Below, piece by piece: positions 8,124 to 16,698 of a stretch of DNA of 64,000 nt (positions are counted from its first letter, which is position 1; each line of letters begins with the position of its first letter). The stretch comes from Variovorax sp. J2L1-78 (GTDB lineage Bacteria > Pseudomonadota > Gammaproteobacteria > Burkholderiales > Burkholderiaceae_C). The stretch lies in assembly GCF_030317205.1 (NCBI RefSeq), contig NZ_JASZYB010000001.1, positions 2,728,001-2,792,000 of the forward strand. The letters are read 5' to 3'. Below the pieces are notes generated by a model. The model saw only the letters and a list, made by a program, of their open reading frames with translations, was not told the origin of the DNA and made no database searches. The position numbers and the translations under genes were made by a program.

Positions 8124-9854
8124 ATGAACTACCGCCCCTCCACCGAAGAGACCCGCTTCCTGCTCGAGGCCGTGCTGGACGCGCCGCGCCAGCTGGCCGC
8201 GCTGCCGCCCTTCGCCGAGGTCGACGCCGAACTGCAGGGCCAGGTGCTGGACCAGGCGGCCACCTTCGTCGCGGACATCGTCGCGCCGCTGCAGCGCACC
8301 GGCGACGAAGTCGGCTGCCGGCTGGAAGGCGGCGCGGTGCAGACGCCGCCCGGCTTCCCCGAGGCCTACCGCGCCTTCGTGGCCGGCGGCTGGCCCGGCC
8401 TCGCCGTGCCGGTCGACGACGGCGGCCAGGGCCTGCCCGCGGTGCTGGAGGCGGTGCTGTACGAATGGCTGGCCGCCGCCAACCACGGCTTCACCATGGC
8501 GCCGGGCCTGCTCCACGGCGCTTTCGAATGCCTGCGCCACCACGGCAGCGAGGCGCTCAAGCAGCGCTACCTGCCGAAGATCGCCAGCGGCGAATGGCTG
8601 GCCACCATGTGCCTGACCGAAGCGCATGCCGGCAGCGACCTGGGCCAGGTGCGCACCCGCGCCGAGCCGCAGGCCGACGGCAGCGTGCGCGTGACCGGCA
8701 CCAAAATCTTCATCTCCGGCGGCGAACACGATCTGACCGACAACATCGTGCACCTGGTGCTGTGCCGCCTGCAAGGATCTGAAGTACAGGCGCCGGCCGG
8801 CCCCAAGGGGCTGTCGCTGGCACTCGTGCCCAAGCAACTGGACGACGGCACGCGCAACGCGGTGCACTGCGAGCGCATCGAAGAGAAGATGGGCCTGCAC
8901 GGCAGCCCGACCTGCGTCCTGCGCTTCGACGGCGCCACCGGCTGGCTGGTGGGCGAGCCCGGCCGCGGCCTGGCCGCCATGTTCGTGATGATGAATTCCG
9001 CCCGGCTGCATGTGGCGCTGCAGGGCATCGGCCTGCTCGACGCCGCTTGGCAGAAGGCCGACGCGTATGCCCATGAGCGGCGCCAGATGCGGGCACCCGG
9101 CGCGACCGGCGACGCAGCCAGCCTGATCGTCGAGCACCCCGCCGTCGCGCGCGTGCTCGACACCCAGCGCGCCTGGATCGACGGCGCCCGCCTCATCGCC
9201 TACCGCACCGCGATGCAGCTGGACATCGCCCGCCATGGCGCCGACGCCGCCGCCCGCGAGGCCGCGCAGCGCTGGTGCAACCTGGTGACGCCGGTGCTCA
9301 AGGCCGCCTGCACGCAGCAGGCCTTCGACGGCGCCAGCGCCTGCCTGCAGGTCTTCGGGGGGCACGGCTATGTGCGCGAGTGGGGCATCGAGCAGATCGT
9401 GCGCGACGCGCGCGTGACGATGATCTACGAGGGCACCAACGAGATCCAGGCCATCGACCTGCTGGTGCGCAAGGTGCTGCCGGACGCCGGCGCCGGCCTG
9501 GCCGCGACGCTGCTCGCGCTGCGCAATGAACTCGACGCCTCGCGCGACGCCGATGCCGACGTGCAGCGCCGCCTGGCGCAGCTGCGCTACCTCACCACCC
9601 AGCTCGCCATGGCCGCCCACGCCCGCCCGCGCCTGGCCTACGAGGTGGCCGACGACTACCTGCGGCTGGTGATGCTCGCGATGCTGGCCTGGGCCTGGGC
9701 GCGCATCGAGCAGGCACCGGGCGCGGACGAGGGCCATGCCCGCGCGGCCGCGGCCTTCCGGCGCTGGGTGCTGCCGGAGTTCGAGATGCGGGCCGGCATC
9801 GTCAAGCGCGCCTGCGAAGAGACGATCGCGCAGCAGGCCGGGGCGATGCGCTAG
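8124..9854 (+). CDS. Acyl-CoA dehydrogenase with C-terminal extension
   Basis: This 576-residue flavoprotein belongs to the acyl-CoA dehydrogenase family, in the longer subclass that carries an extra C-terminal domain (about 470-576). The MCLTEAHAGSDLG segment and the GHGYVREWG...YEGTNEIQ region are clear, with the putative catalytic glutamate near residue 436. In this operon it may dehydrogenate dihydroferuloyl-/dihydrocoumaroyl-CoA to the cinnamoyl-CoA, widening the substrate range to saturated phenylpropanoids. That role is inferred from neighbours. Gaps of 18 and 11 bases to the flanking genes support one transcript. Confidence 0.86.
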   Translation: MNYRPSTEETRFLLEAVLDAPRQLAALPPFAEVDAELQGQVLDQAATFVADIVAPLQRTGDEVGCRLEGGAVQTPPGFPEAYRAFVAGGWPGLAVPVDDGGQGLPAVLEAVLYEWLAAANHGFTMAPGLLHGAFECLRHHGSEALKQRYLPKIASGEWLATMCLTEAHAGSDLGQVRTRAEPQADGSVRVTGTKIFISGGEHDLTDNIVHLVLCRLQGSEVQAPAGPKGLSLALVPKQLDDGTRNAVHCERIEEKMGLHGSPTCVLRFDGATGWLVGEPGRGLAAMFVMMNSARLHVALQGIGLLDAAWQKADAYAHERRQMRAPGATGDAASLIVEHPAVARVLDTQRAWIDGARLIAYRTAMQLDIARHGADAAAREAAQRWCNLVTPVLKAACTQQAFDGASACLQVFGGHGYVREWGIEQIVRDARVTMIYEGTNEIQAIDLLVRKVLPDAGAGLAATLLALRNELDASRDADADVQRRLAQLRYLTTQLAMAAHARPRLAYEVADDYLRLVMLAMLAWAWARIEQAPGADEGHARAAAAFRRWVLPEFEMRAGIVKRACEETIAQQAGAMR

Positions 9855-9865
9855 GCTCGGGGCCG

Positions 9866-10381
9866 ATGGCCACCGCACCCCGCCCGCGCAAGCGCGCTGC
9901 TTCCCTCGCTTCCCCAGCCCACACGACCACCGCACCGAATGGCAGCGCCGGGCCCGAGCCGCTCGACACCCGCGTGCTCGAGGGCTTGGTGGGCTACAAC
10001 GCCCGCCGCGCGTACCTGGTGATCAGCGCCACCTTCGCCGAACGCATGGCGGTCTACGGCATGAAGCCGGTCGACTTCTCGGTGCTCTCGCTGCTGGAAC
10101 ACAACCCCGGCGCCACCTCGCGCCAGCTGTGCGCGACGCTGGACATCCTGCCGCCCAACTTCGTCAACATCGTCGCCGACATGGACCGGCGCGGCCTCAT
10201 CGAGCGCCGGCCCCATCCGCACGACCGCCGCGCGCTCGGCCTGCACCTCACCCCGGCCGGCCACCAGCTGGTGGCCCAGGCGGAAGAAGCCGTCATCCAG
10301 CTCGAGCAGGACGCCAGCGCGCGCCTGACCGAACGCGAACGCGACACGCTGATCCGCCTGCTGCAGAAGATTTATCTATGA
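9866..10381 (+). CDS. MarR-family transcriptional regulator of the hydroxycinnamate cluster
   Basis: This is a 171-residue winged-helix regulator. The core has TSRQLCATLDILPPNFVNIV as recognition region, then a wing with RRPHPHDRRALGLHLT, both typical of MarR. An Ala/Pro-rich N-terminal tail precedes it. It is the last gene of the operon, 11 bases after the acyl-CoA dehydrogenase. By analogy with CouR and FerC, such regulators repress hydroxycinnamate genes and release DNA on binding the CoA thioester. The inverted repeat at 1768-1786 is the best candidate site. Confidence 0.85.
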   Translation: MATAPRPRKRAASLASPAHTTTAPNGSAGPEPLDTRVLEGLVGYNARRAYLVISATFAERMAVYGMKPVDFSVLSLLEHNPGATSRQLCATLDILPPNFVNIVADMDRRGLIERRPHPHDRRALGLHLTPAGHQLVAQAEEAVIQLEQDASARLTERERDTLIRLLQKIYL

Positions 10382-10394
10382 AGCGCACCGCCGC

Positions 10395-11156
10395 TCAGGG
10401 TGCGATAAAGCCGTCCCAGACCAGCTTCAACCCGGCCAGCAGCATGCCGAAGTAGACGAAGCGGTAGAACCACAGGGGGTTGATGCGCCGCGCGATGCGG
10501 ATGCCGATCCACACGCCCAGCGGCGCGATCGGCAGCAGCATCAGCGAGGTCGCCATGTTGCGCAGGTCGATGAGGCCGAGCCACGCGTACGGCACCCACT
10601 TGGCCAGGTTGACCACGAAGAACAGGTAGGCCACGGTGGCGGTGAAGGCCACGGGCGTGAGGCGCAGCGGGATCAGGTACGCGTTGAGCGGCGGGCCGCC
10701 CGCATGCGCGATGAAGCTGGTGAAGCCGGAGAGTGCCGTCAGCACGGCGCCGACCGCGCGCGGCGGCGGCGCGTCGCCGGGCTTGGGCGGGAAGACGAGG
10801 TGCTGCGCCAGGAAGAGCAGCGTGAAGACGCCGACGATGCCGGACACCAGATGCGCCGACAGCACACGGAACAGCAAGGCGCCGAGCAGCACGCCGACCA
10901 GGCTGCAGGGGATGAGGAAGGCCAGCAGGCGGCGGTCGAAATCCTTGCGGAAGGCCGCGATGCCCAACAGGTCCATCATCAGCAGCACCGGCATCAGAAT
11001 GGCCGCGGCCTGCGGCACGGTCACGGCCAGCGCCATCATGGGCACCGCCAGCGAGCCGAAGCCGGCGCCGAAGCCGCTCTTGCTGATGCCGAGCAACAGC
11101 ACGGCGGGAACGGCGACCGCGTAGAAGAACGGGTCGGTGATGACGGGGAAGGTCAA
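10395..11156 (-). CDS. TauE/SafE-family sulfite/anion exporter-like permease
   Basis: This 253-residue polytopic inner-membrane protein has several hydrophobic helices and the two-half layout of the TauE/SafE (DUF81) family. The FGAGFGSLAVP stretch in the first half and TSFIAHAGGPPLN at the start of the second are characteristic. It converges on the MarR gene with a 13-base gap and lies 65 bases downstream of a Bug receptor gene on the same strand. Transport of a small anion such as sulfite or a sulfonate is the usual inference, and an organic acid is possible given the surroundings. Confidence 0.82.
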   Translation of the reverse strand: MTFPVITDPFFYAVAVPAVLLLGISKSGFGAGFGSLAVPMMALAVTVPQAAAILMPVLLMMDLLGIAAFRKDFDRRLLAFLIPCSLVGVLLGALLFRVLSAHLVSGIVGVFTLLFLAQHLVFPPKPGDAPPPRAVGAVLTALSGFTSFIAHAGGPPLNAYLIPLRLTPVAFTATVAYLFFVVNLAKWVPYAWLGLIDLRNMATSLMLLPIAPLGVWIGIRIARRINPLWFYRFVYFGMLLAGLKLVWDGFIAP

Positions 11157-11221
11157 GGCTCGGTCTCTCGGACAAAGCCGGGGATTCTCCCCCGTCCGCT
11201 CACACGCTCAGATCGAGAAGC

Positions 11222-12214
11222 TCAGTCGGCGGTCGCGCCGGACTCCTTCACGACCTTGCCCCACTTGGCGGTCTCGGCTGCGATGAAGGCGGCGAACTGC
11301 TCCGGCTTCTCGCCGGCGGCCTCGGCGCCCTGCTCGGCCAGCTTCTTCTTCACTTCCGGATTGGCCAGCGCCTTGAGGATCGACGCGTTGAGCTTGGCGA
11401 TGACCGGTGCCGGCGTGCCGGCCGGGGCCAGCAGGCCGAACCACGAGGTCGCTTCGTAGCCGGGCACGCCGGATTCGGCGATGGTCGGCACGTCCGGCAG
11501 GGCCGGCGAGCGCTTGGCGGTCGTCACGGCCAGGGGACGCAGCTTGCCGCCCTTCACGTGCGGAATGGCCGAGGGCATGTTGTCGAACATGATCGAGATC
11601 TGGCCGCCCAGCAGGTCGGACACCGCCGGCGCGCTGCCGCGGTACGGCACGTGCTGCATGTCGACGCCGGCCATCTGCTTGAACAGTTCACCCGACAGGT
11701 GGATGGAGCTGCCGGCGCCCGACGAACCGAAGTTCACCTTGCCCGGATTGGCCTTGGCATAGGCGATCAGTTCCTTGACGTTCTTGTACGGCTGCGACGG
11801 GTTGGCCACCAGCAGGTTCGGCACCATCGCCACGCGCGACAGCGGGGCGAAGTCCTTGATCGGGTCGAAAGGCATCTTCTTGTAGAGCGCCTGGTTGATG
11901 GCGTGCGTGCCCACCGTGCCCATGAAGATCGTGTAGCCGTCGGGCGTGGCGCGTGCCGCGGCCTGGCCACCGATGTTGCCGCCGGCACCGGCGCGGTTGT
12001 CCACCACCACCGGCTGGCCGAGGTCGGTGCTCATGAATTGGCCGACCACGCGGGCCAGGATGTCGGTGGTGCCACCGGCCGAGAACGGCACGATGATCGT
12101 GATCGGCTTGCTCGGGAAGGCAGCCTGGGCCTGGGCGGCCAGGGGGGCCAGCGACAACGCGCTGGCGACAGCCACGGTGGCGAGCGCGAAGGTACGGCGA
12201 TTCAGTGCAGACAT
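11222..12214 (-). CDS. Bug/TctC-family periplasmic solute-binding protein
   Basis: This is a 330-residue Bug protein with a clear Sec signal (residues 1-31, ending AAQAQA). Family motifs are IIVPFSAGGTTD, VDNRAGAGGNIGG, HVPYRGSAPA and LRPLAVTTAKRSP. It lies 159 bases behind an SDR gene in the pcaIJF direction, so it is either the tail of that operon or has its own promoter. The ligand is probably an aromatic acid or dicarboxylate of the beta-ketoadipate route, but no residue evidence fixes this. Confidence 0.87.
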   Translation of the reverse strand: MSALNRRTFALATVAVASALSLAPLAAQAQAAFPSKPITIIVPFSAGGTTDILARVVGQFMSTDLGQPVVVDNRAGAGGNIGGQAAARATPDGYTIFMGTVGTHAINQALYKKMPFDPIKDFAPLSRVAMVPNLLVANPSQPYKNVKELIAYAKANPGKVNFGSSGAGSSIHLSGELFKQMAGVDMQHVPYRGSAPAVSDLLGGQISIMFDNMPSAIPHVKGGKLRPLAVTTAKRSPALPDVPTIAESGVPGYEATSWFGLLAPAGTPAPVIAKLNASILKALANPEVKKKLAEQGAEAAGEKPEQFAAFIAAETAKWGKVVKESGATAD

Positions 12215-12373
12215 GGGAAATCCTCGGAAAAGATGGAAACACAGGCGGTCATGCGCCTGGAGCGAAGCGGACGAAACAGGTTCTATATCGGCACTTACCC
12301 TGAGAACTTGAGGGCTGCGCCTGAAAAAATTGGCGAAAAGTTCGCCTGCGGAGGGGACAGGAGCCCGGACCGT

Positions 12374-13114
12374 TCAGATCGGCGCGACGCCCAGCGTCGT
12401 GCCGCCGCACACGTAGAGCACCTGTCCGGTGACGAAGCCGTTGTCCGGCGACAGGAAGAACATCGTGGCGCGCGCCACGTCGTCGGCCGTGCCCAGACGC
12501 TTCACGACGATGCTGTCGATGATGCGTTTGGTCTGCGGCGCGCCTTCGGGGTTGCTCTTGCGGAACAGCTCGGTCGCGATCGGGCCCGGCGCCACGGCAT
12601 TCACCGTGATCTGGTCGCCGCCGAGTTCCATCGCCAACGTGCGCGTGAGGCCGATCAGGCCGGCCTTGGTGGCCGAATAGACGATGCGCTCGGGCTTGCC
12701 CAGCGCCGCGCGCGACGACACGTTCACGATGCGGCCGTGGCCCGACGCGCGCAGCGCCGGCAGCGCGGCCTGGATCAGGATCATGCTGGCCTTGAAGTGC
12801 AGGCCCACGACATAGTCGAGGTCGGCCATCGTCGCGGTGTCGATCGTGCCGGGGCGCGTGGCGCCCGCATTGTTGACCAGCGCCGTGACGGCATAGGTCG
12901 AGGTGATCTGCTGTGCGATTGCCTGCGTCTCGGCTTCCTTCGTCAGGTCGGCCTGGAACGACACCAGGTTGGCATGGCTCCAGTCCGGCTTGTTGTAGTC
13001 GAGGTTGACGACGGTGCGGCCTTGCGCCAGCAGCGCCTCGCAGGTGGCCCGGCCGATGCCGGAGCTGCCACCCGTGACCAGGGCGACTTCTTGTGGACTC
13101 ATAGACACTTTCAC
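12374..13114 (-). CDS. SDR-family oxidoreductase (3-oxoacyl-ACP reductase-like)
   Basis: This 246-residue classical SDR has TGGSSGIG at the N-terminus, NNAG in the middle, a YSATKAG catalytic motif and the VNAVAPGPI segment. It follows the thiolase gene by 40 bases in the pcaIJF operon. There is no obvious step for a ketoreductase in the standard beta-ketoadipate pathway. It may therefore serve a side branch or a different acyl-CoA oxidation sharing the thiolase and CoA-transferase. Function beyond NAD(P)H-dependent carbonyl/alcohol interconversion is not supported. Confidence 0.82.
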   Translation of the reverse strand: MKVSMSPQEVALVTGGSSGIGRATCEALLAQGRTVVNLDYNKPDWSHANLVSFQADLTKEAETQAIAQQITSTYAVTALVNNAGATRPGTIDTATMADLDYVVGLHFKASMILIQAALPALRASGHGRIVNVSSRAALGKPERIVYSATKAGLIGLTRTLAMELGGDQITVNAVAPGPIATELFRKSNPEGAPQTKRIIDSIVVKRLGTADDVARATMFFLSPDNGFVTGQVLYVCGGTTLGVAPI

Positions 13115-13154
13115 TTCAAGCGGGCCGCACCGCGGCCCCGGGGAAGAACGCGGA

Positions 13155-14363
13155 TCAGACGCGCTCGAGGATCAGCGCGATGCCCTGGCCGACGCCGATG
13201 CACATCGTGCACAGCGCGTAGCGGCCGCCCTGCTTGTGCAGCTGGTTGATGGCGGTGGTCGCCAGGCGCGCACCGCTGGCACCCAGCGGGTGGCCCAGCG
13301 CGATGGCACCGCCGTTGATGTTCACGCGGGCGTCGTCGTCCTTGAGGCCCAGCAGGCGCAGCACCGCGAGGCCCTGGGCCGCGAAGGCTTCGTTGAGCTC
13401 GATCACGTCCATCTGGTCGATCGTGAGGCCCGTCAGCGCCAGCACCTTCTGCGTGGCGGGCGCCGGGCCGATGCCCATCACGCGCGGCGCGACGCCAGCG
13501 GTGGCCATGCCGACCACGCGGGCGCGCGGCGTCAGGCCGTGCCGGGCGGCGCTGGCTTCGTCGGCCAGCAGCAACGCGCAAGCGCCGTCGTTCACACCGC
13601 TGGCATTGCCGGCGGTCACGGTGCCGTCCGGCCGCACCACGCCCTTGAGCTTGGCGAGCGATTCCAGGCTGGTCTCGCGCGGATGCTCGTCCTTGCTGAC
13701 GATGATGGGGTCGCCCTTCTTCTGCGGCACGGTCACCGGCACGATCTCGGCGTCGAAGAAGCCGGACTTCTGCGAAGCCACGGCGCGCAGTTGCGAATTC
13801 AGCGCCATCAAGTCCTGCGCCTCGCGCTCGATCTTGTAGTCGGTGGCCACGTTCTCGGCCGTCTCGGGCATCGAGTCGACACCGTACTGCGCCTTCATCA
13901 GCTTGTTGACGAAGCGCCAGCCGATGGTCGTGTCGTACACCGCGTTGGCGCGGCTGAAGGCCGACTCGGCCTTGGGCATGACGAAAGGGGCGCGGCTCAT
14001 GCTTTCGACGCCGCCGGCGATCATCAGGCCCGCTTCGCCGGCCTTGATGGCGCGCGCTGCGGAACCGACCGCATCGAGGCCCGAACCACACAGGCGGTTG
14101 ATGGTTGCGCCGCCCAGTTCGATAGGCAGGCCGGCCAGCAGCGCCGACATGCGCGCCACGTTGCGGTTGTCTTCGCCGGCCTGGTTGGCGCAGCCATAGA
14201 GCACATCGCCCACGGCCTGCCAGTCGACGTTCTTGTTGCGCTCCATCAACGCCTTGAGCGGGATCGCGCCGAGGTCGTCGGTGCGCACGCTCGAGAGCGC
14301 GCCGCCGTAGCGGCCGAAGGGGGTGCGGATGGCGTCGCAGATGAAGGCTTCTTTGCTGCTCAT
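13155..14363 (-). CDS. pcaF: 3-oxoadipyl-CoA thiolase
   Basis: This is a 402-residue type II thiolase. The acylated cysteine is Cys92 in NRLCGSGLDA, GHPLGASGAR holds the catalytic histidine, and CIGVGQG near the end holds the second cysteine. Length and motifs agree with beta-ketoadipyl-CoA thiolase (PcaF/PaaJ), which cleaves 3-oxoadipyl-CoA to succinyl-CoA and acetyl-CoA. The gene directly follows pcaI and pcaJ. The start is the ATG giving MSSKEAF, which leaves a 32-base gap to pcaJ; the open frame continues upstream through pcaJ without signal. PaaJ cannot be excluded, but the neighbours favour PcaF. Confidence 0.9.
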   Translation of the reverse strand: MSSKEAFICDAIRTPFGRYGGALSSVRTDDLGAIPLKALMERNKNVDWQAVGDVLYGCANQAGEDNRNVARMSALLAGLPIELGGATINRLCGSGLDAVGSAARAIKAGEAGLMIAGGVESMSRAPFVMPKAESAFSRANAVYDTTIGWRFVNKLMKAQYGVDSMPETAENVATDYKIEREAQDLMALNSQLRAVASQKSGFFDAEIVPVTVPQKKGDPIIVSKDEHPRETSLESLAKLKGVVRPDGTVTAGNASGVNDGACALLLADEASAARHGLTPRARVVGMATAGVAPRVMGIGPAPATQKVLALTGLTIDQMDVIELNEAFAAQGLAVLRLLGLKDDDARVNINGGAIALGHPLGASGARLATTAINQLHKQGGRYALCTMCIGVGQGIALILERV

Positions 14364-14395
14364 GTCTCTTCCTTGGTTGTTTCGGGGCGGTGCGT

Positions 14396-15058
14396 TCAGG
14401 CGGCGATCGGCAGGCCGATCAACTTCTCGAGTTCGGCGTGCGTGAGGCCGTCGACCGTGTCGATCAGCCTGAGCCCGTCGGGCGTGCATTCGAGCGTGGC
14501 CAGGTCGGAGTAGACGCGCTTGACGCAGCCGATGCCGGTCAGCGGGTAGCTGCATTCCTTGACGATCTTGCTCACGCCGGCCTTGGTCAAGAGGTCCATC
14601 ATGACCCAGGTCTGTTTCGCACCGATGGCCAAGTCCATCGCGCCGCCGACGGCGGGGATGGCGCCTTCTTCGCCGGTGCTCCAGTTGGCCAGGTCGCCGG
14701 TGGCCGACACCTGGAAGGCGCCGAGCACGCAGATGTCGAGGTGGCCGCCGCGCATCATCGCGAAGCTGTCGGCATGGTGGAAGAACGAACCGCCCGCCAG
14801 CAGCGTGACGGGCTGCTTGCCGGCATTGATCAGGTCGTAGTCCTCGTTGCCGGCGGCGGGTGCCGGGCCCATGCCCAGGATGCCGTTCTCGCTCTGCAGC
14901 ACGATCTCGCGCCCGGCCGGCAGGTGGTTGGCCACCAGCGTGGGCTGGCCGATGCCCAGGTTGACGACGGCGCCGTCGAAGATGTCCTGTGCAACCCGCG
15001 CTGCGAGCTGGTCCTTGGTGCGACGTTGGTAGGTTGCAGTCGTGGTGCTCATGGTCAT
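14396..15058 (-). CDS. pcaJ: 3-oxoadipate CoA-transferase subunit B
   Basis: This is a 220-residue beta subunit of the succinyl-CoA:3-ketoacid transferase family. The catalytic glutamate lies in SENGILGMG. It pairs with the alpha subunit encoded just upstream, whose stop codon overlaps this start (ATGA), a sign of translational coupling. Transfer of CoA from succinyl-CoA to 3-oxoadipate makes the substrate for PcaF. A second ATG two codons in (MSTTT) is an equally possible start. Acetoacetate transferases are related, but the PcaF neighbour supports PcaJ. Confidence 0.88.
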   Translation of the reverse strand: MTMSTTTATYQRRTKDQLAARVAQDIFDGAVVNLGIGQPTLVANHLPAGREIVLQSENGILGMGPAPAAGNEDYDLINAGKQPVTLLAGGSFFHHADSFAMMRGGHLDICVLGAFQVSATGDLANWSTGEEGAIPAVGGAMDLAIGAKQTWVMMDLLTKAGVSKIVKECSYPLTGIGCVKRVYSDLATLECTPDGLRLIDTVDGLTHAELEKLIGLPIAA

Positions 15059-15756
15059 GCCGCCTTCTTGAAACCGCCGGCCTGTGTGGCCACGCGATCG
15101 ATCTTCACCACGTGCTTCACGAACACGCCGGGGGTGACGATGCTCTCGGGATCGAGCGCGCCGAGTTCGACGATCTCGTGCACCGTCGCGATGGTCTTCT
15201 TCGACGCCATCGCCATCACCGGGCCGAAGTTGCGCGCCGCCATGCGGTAGTTCAGGTTGCCCCAGCGGTCGCCCGTCTCGGCCTTGACCAGCGCGACGTC
15301 GCCGTAGATCGGGTACTCCAGCACGTAGTGCTTGCCGCCGATCTCGCGCGTTTCGCGGCCCTTGGCCAGTTCGGTGCCGTAGCCGGTCGGGCAGAAGAAG
15401 GCCCCGATGCCGGCACCGGCAGCGCGGATGCGCTCGGCCAGGTTGCCCTGCGGCACCAGTTCGAGCTCGAGTTTGCCGCTGCGGTAGAGGCCGTCGAAGA
15501 TCTGGCTGTCGACCTGCCGCGGAAAGCTGCAGATGATCTTGCGCACACGGCCCGCCTTGAGCAGTGCCGCGAGGCCGGTCTCGCCGTTGCCCGCGTTGTT
15601 GTTGACGACCGTGAGGTCGCGAGCGCCCTGTTCGATCAGGCCGTCGATGAGTTCGAGAGGAATGCCGGCGGTGCCGAAGCCGCCGATGAGGACGGTGGCA
15701 CCGTCCTGGATGCCCGACATGGCGTCGGCGATCGAAGGCGCGATCTTGTCGATCAT
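15055..15756 (-). CDS. pcaI: 3-oxoadipate CoA-transferase subunit A
   Basis: This is a 233-residue alpha subunit. The glycine-rich VLIGGFGTAGIP (family GGFG) and NNAGNGETGLAALL regions resemble PcaI closely, as does the NFGPVMAMA segment. The frame is open further upstream, but the ATG for MIDKIAPS gives the normal family length and leaves room for a promoter. The longer version would run through the control region shared with the IclR gene. It is the first gene of an operon running through pcaJ, pcaF and an SDR. Confidence 0.9.
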   Translation of the reverse strand: MIDKIAPSIADAMSGIQDGATVLIGGFGTAGIPLELIDGLIEQGARDLTVVNNNAGNGETGLAALLKAGRVRKIICSFPRQVDSQIFDGLYRSGKLELELVPQGNLAERIRAAGAGIGAFFCPTGYGTELAKGRETREIGGKHYVLEYPIYGDVALVKAETGDRWGNLNYRMAARNFGPVMAMASKKTIATVHEIVELGALDPESIVTPGVFVKHVVKIDRVATQAGGFKKAA

Positions 15757-15819
15757 GGGAACTGTCTCCGGTGAAGGATGGAGAAACCGAGCATGACACT
15801 CGGAGGAACCTCTCAATTT

Positions 15820-15834
15820 GTTCGTATAGCGAAC
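15820..15834. promoter_or_regulatory. GTTCG-N5-CGAAC inverted repeat, candidate PcaR-type operator
   Basis: Perfect 5-base arms, followed by a further TTGTTC half-site at 15837-15842, sit between divergent pcaI and the IclR gene. Known PcaR/PcaU/PobR sites are repeats of similar GTTCG-type half-sites. Control of pcaIJF and autoregulation by the adjacent IclR protein is the natural inference. Confidence 0.6.
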
Positions 15835-15843
15835 ATTTGTTCT

Positions 15844-15849
15844 TATAAT
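15844..15849 (+). promoter_or_regulatory. Perfect -10 box (TATAAT) for the IclR gene
   Basis: A consensus TATAAT overlaps the first possible ATG (15848). Transcription would begin about 7 bases later, so the downstream ATG at 15875 must be the start codon. A -35 element is less clear. Confidence 0.5.
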
Positions 15850-15874
15850 GAATTCTAAACAACAAAGGCCACCG

Positions 15875-16663
15875 ATGGCAAACACGAGACAAGAAGAGGA
15901 GCCCGCCCCGGCGCCGGGCGACAGCTATGTGCAATCCTTCGCGCGCGGGCTGCAGGTGATCCGCTCCTTCAGCGCCACCGCACCGCGCCAGACGCTCAGC
16001 GAAGTCGCCGCCGCGACCGGCCTCACGCGCGCCGGCGCACGGCGCATCCTGCTCACGCTGCAGTCGCTCGGCTACGTCGAGACCGACGGCAAGCGCTTCG
16101 GGCTGACCGCGCGCATCCTCGAACTCGGCTTCGCCTACCTGTCGTCGATGCCGATCTGGAACCGCGCCGAGCCGGTGATGGAAGCGCTGGTGCGGCAAGT
16201 GAAGGAGTCGTGCTCGGCCGCGGTGCTCGACGGCACCGACATCGTCTACGTGCTGCGCGTGCAGACGCACAAGATCATGCGCATCAACCTGGCGGTCGGC
16301 ACGCGGCTGCCGGCCTACTGCACCTCGCTCGGCCGCATGCTGCTGGCCGACCTGGACGACGCCACGGTGCGCGAGCGGCTCGAGGCGTCCGACCGCACGG
16401 CGCTCACGCGCTACACCATCACCGACGTCGACACGCTGGTCGCGAAGGTCGCGCAGGCGCGGCGCCAGGGCTGGTGCCTGATGAACCAGGAACTGGAAGA
16501 AGGCCTCATCTCCATCGCCGCACCGGTGACCGACCGCAACGGCCGCACCGTGGCCGCGCTCAACGTCAGCGGCCAGGCCAACCGCACCAGCGCGAAGGTG
16601 ATGCAGGAGACGATGCTGCCGGGGCTGCGCGCCGCGGCTGCGGAGATTTCACGGCTGCTCTGA
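15875..16663 (+). CDS. IclR-family regulator, PcaR/PcaU/PobR subgroup
   Basis: This is a 262-residue regulator with an N-terminal winged helix (TLSEVAAATGLTRAGARRIL as recognition region) and a C-terminal IclR effector domain. SYVQSFARGLQVI before the helix is typical of the PcaR/PobR subgroup, which responds to beta-ketoadipate, protocatechuate or 4-hydroxybenzoate. I chose the second ATG (15875). It has AAAGG six bases ahead, while the first ATG at 15848 lies within the TATAAT box. It is divergent from pcaI and probably activates pcaIJF. Confidence 0.87.
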   Translation: MANTRQEEEPAPAPGDSYVQSFARGLQVIRSFSATAPRQTLSEVAAATGLTRAGARRILLTLQSLGYVETDGKRFGLTARILELGFAYLSSMPIWNRAEPVMEALVRQVKESCSAAVLDGTDIVYVLRVQTHKIMRINLAVGTRLPAYCTSLGRMLLADLDDATVRERLEASDRTALTRYTITDVDTLVAKVAQARRQGWCLMNQELEEGLISIAAPVTDRNGRTVAALNVSGQANRTSAKVMQETMLPGLRAAAAEISRLL

Positions 16664-16698
16664 CGGCCCGCGCGGCCGGTGCTACCCTCGCCCGCATC

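Noticed and set aside
5268..9935. A 1555-codon open frame on the minus strand
   Set aside because: It lies opposite four well-supported genes, is Arg/Ala/His-rich as expected of GC-rich antisense frames, and has no recognisable domain or start signal.
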